This document shows, one piece after another, positions 62,698 through 64,000 of a stretch of DNA of 64,000 nucleotides. The notes beneath the pieces were generated by a model. The model had not been told where the DNA came from, searched no databases, and saw only the letters and a program-made list of their open reading frames with translations. Numbering within the stretch: position 1 is the first letter of the stretch; each line of letters starts with the position of its first letter. The position numbers and the translations under genes were made by a program. The DNA comes from Tenacibaculum sp. 1_MG-2023 (lineage in GTDB: Bacteria > Bacteroidota > Bacteroidia > Flavobacteriales > Flavobacteriaceae). The DNA is taken from contig NZ_JAUORH010000012.1 of the NCBI RefSeq assembly GCF_030547425.1, forward strand, positions 1 through 64,000, read 5' to 3'.

Positions 62698-62710
62698 TAC
62701 AAACTAAAAG

Positions 62711-64000
62711 ATGCCAAACAATACTCAAGATATAGAAGTTAGAAGTGAAGAAGTTCAAGAAATTTTAACTCATGTACCTAACTGGATGATTCGTTGGGGT
62801 AACACCTTGCTTCTTGGACTTATCATAATGTTATTATTTATTTCATGGTTTGTGAAATATCCTGACGTTATTTCCACCGAAGTAATGGTTACTACCTCTA
62901 CTCCACCTGAAAAAATTTATGCAAAATCAACAGGTCAATTTGAAACTTTTTTAACAAGTGAAGGAAAAGGAGTATCTGAAGGTGATGTTTTGGCTGTAAT
63001 TGAAAACAGTGCTTCATACAAAGATGTCTTATTACTAAAGAGTATTGTAGATACTATTGAAATGAATCAACAAAAGTTCTTTTTTCCTATTGATAAAGTT
63101 CCTCCGTTAATTTTAGGTGATATAACCTCAAGCTACTCGCAATTTGAAAACGACTATTCTGAATATGTTTTAAACGAAAAATTAACTCCGTTTAAATCTG
63201 AAAACTTTGCAAACCAAATGTCTGTTATAGAAGCAAGAGGTAGACTACAGATTTTACTATCACAAAAAGAGCTAAACTTAAAAGAGTTAGAGTTTAAAGA
63301 AAAGGATTTGGAACGTAGTCGAAAAATGTTTGGTCAAGGAGTTATTTCTGCCAAAGAAAAAGACCAAAAAGAAATAGAGTATTTACAAGCGAAACGATCA
63401 TATAAAACTCTTGAATCATCTATCTCACAAATAAGAGAGCTGATTAATAATTCTGCCAAAAATTTAGAAGGAACTTCTATTAAGAAGACACAACAAGATA
63501 CCCGATTAAAAAAGAAAGCCATTCAATCTTTCTTATACTTAAAAAAAGCCATTAAAGATTGGGAAAAACAATATGCTTTAACCTCTTCAATAGATGGTAA
63601 AGTATCCTTCTTATCTTTTTGGAATAAAAATCAAACTGTTAATACGGGTGATTTAATATTCACCATTATTCCTAACAAAGGAAACTCTTTTATTGGTAAA
63701 ATTAAAGCTCCGGCTGCTAACTCTGGAAAAATAAAAAAGGGTCAAAAAGTTCAAATTAAGCTTTTAAATTATCCATCCGATGAATTTGGCGAATTAAACG
63801 GAGCTGTAAAATCTATCTCACTAATTCCAAATGAAGAAGGAAATTATTTAGTTGATGTCGAATTACCTCAAAACTTAAAAACCACCTATGATAAAACAAT
63901 TCCTTTCAGACAAGAAATGAAAGGTGCTGCGGATATAGTAACTGAGGACTTACGATTGATAGAGCGTTTTTTCTATCAACTTAAAAATATTATTAAATAA
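62711..64000 (+). CDS. HlyD-family periplasmic adaptor of the peptide exporter
   Basis: This 429-residue protein has a cytoplasmic start, one membrane segment (residues about 31-48), a barrel-sandwich/lipoyl-type half (YAKSTGQFETFLTSEGKGVSEGDVLAVIEN), a long coiled coil (about 160-250) and the second half (IDGKVSFLSFWNKNQTVNTGDLIFTIIP). HlyD-type proteins link an ABC exporter to an outer-membrane channel. The stop codon TAA is at 63998-64000, so the gene is complete; the next gene, perhaps a TolC-like channel or more precursors, lies outside the window. Confidence 0.92.
   Translation: MPNNTQDIEVRSEEVQEILTHVPNWMIRWGNTLLLGLIIMLLFISWFVKYPDVISTEVMVTTSTPPEKIYAKSTGQFETFLTSEGKGVSEGDVLAVIENSASYKDVLLLKSIVDTIEMNQQKFFFPIDKVPPLILGDITSSYSQFENDYSEYVLNEKLTPFKSENFANQMSVIEARGRLQILLSQKELNLKELEFKEKDLERSRKMFGQGVISAKEKDQKEIEYLQAKRSYKTLESSISQIRELINNSAKNLEGTSIKKTQQDTRLKKKAIQSFLYLKKAIKDWEKQYALTSSIDGKVSFLSFWNKNQTVNTGDLIFTIIPNKGNSFIGKIKAPAANSGKIKKGQKVQIKLLNYPSDEFGELNGAVKSISLIPNEEGNYLVDVELPQNLKTTYDKTIPFRQEMKGAADIVTEDLRLIERFFYQLKNIIK

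Noticed and set aside
55255..64000. Lanthipeptide, sactipeptide or other RiPP-modifying cluster
   Set aside because: No LanB, LanM, LanC, radical-SAM or YcaO protein lies in the cluster. The radical-SAM gene at 24406-25770 is hemN, 30 kb away. Cores are rich in Cys with even counts, fitting disulfides.

Overview
The window looks like a chromosomal segment of a marine-type member of the Bacteroidota, family Flavobacteriaceae; Tenacibaculum or a close relative is my best guess, but no rRNA or species marker is present to prove it. The evidence is the very low GC content, A/T-rich translation starts with almost no Shine-Dalgarno sequences, Bacteroidota-type -7 promoter elements (TAnnTTTG), a fused CcoN/CcoO oxidase, and proteins typical of this family (VPS10-like BNR protein, DUF2490, DUF4369, DUF3467, M14 and S9 exported peptidases).

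Layout. 1-1530: a small accessory spot with an unknown protein, the 3' remnant of an ADP-ribosyltransferase gene and a REP-associated transposase (RAYT) flanked by REP-like inverted repeats. 1562-18014: exported hydrolases, thioredoxin-fold proteins, an SPFH protein with a tiny Arc-like partner, transporters and a universal stress protein. 18094-30689: a microaerobic respiration island holding the cbb3 oxidase structural and assembly genes (ccoS-ccoNO-ccoQ-ccoP-ccoG-fixH-tauE), hemN, deoD, deoC, a cupin, the ccoI copper ATPase and a divergent Crp/Fnr regulator. Three palindromes of the Fnr type lie at identical distances from predicted -7 elements. 30745-45930: the core information-processing block (rpoC, rpoB, rplL, rplJ, rplA, rplK, nusG, secE, tRNA-Trp, tuf, tRNA-Thr/Gly/Tyr/Thr, hpf, xerC, rpsU), all on the minus strand. 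46128-55117: acyl-CoA dehydrogenase, an HhH protein, an alanine symporter, a dTDP-rhamnose-reductase-like protein, a potassium channel, a PspC-like protein and uvrA.

55255-64000 is the most interesting part: a plus-strand system encoding eleven short precursors with nearly identical double-glycine-type leaders and highly divergent cysteine-rich cores. It also has a C39-peptidase ABC exporter, an HlyD-type adaptor, a response regulator, and an unusual fusion of a C39-like domain lacking its catalytic cysteine, a VKOR domain and a thioredoxin domain. Every precursor has an even number of cysteines (4, 6 or 8), all in the core, which suggests disulfide-bonded secreted peptides oxidised by the VKOR fusion. 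Four precursors are preceded by a repeated 5' element that can fold as an H-type RNA pseudoknot, with compensatory changes between copies. The peptides could be bacteriocins or signals; the sequence does not decide.

No stretch longer than 300 bases lacks an annotated gene or RNA.
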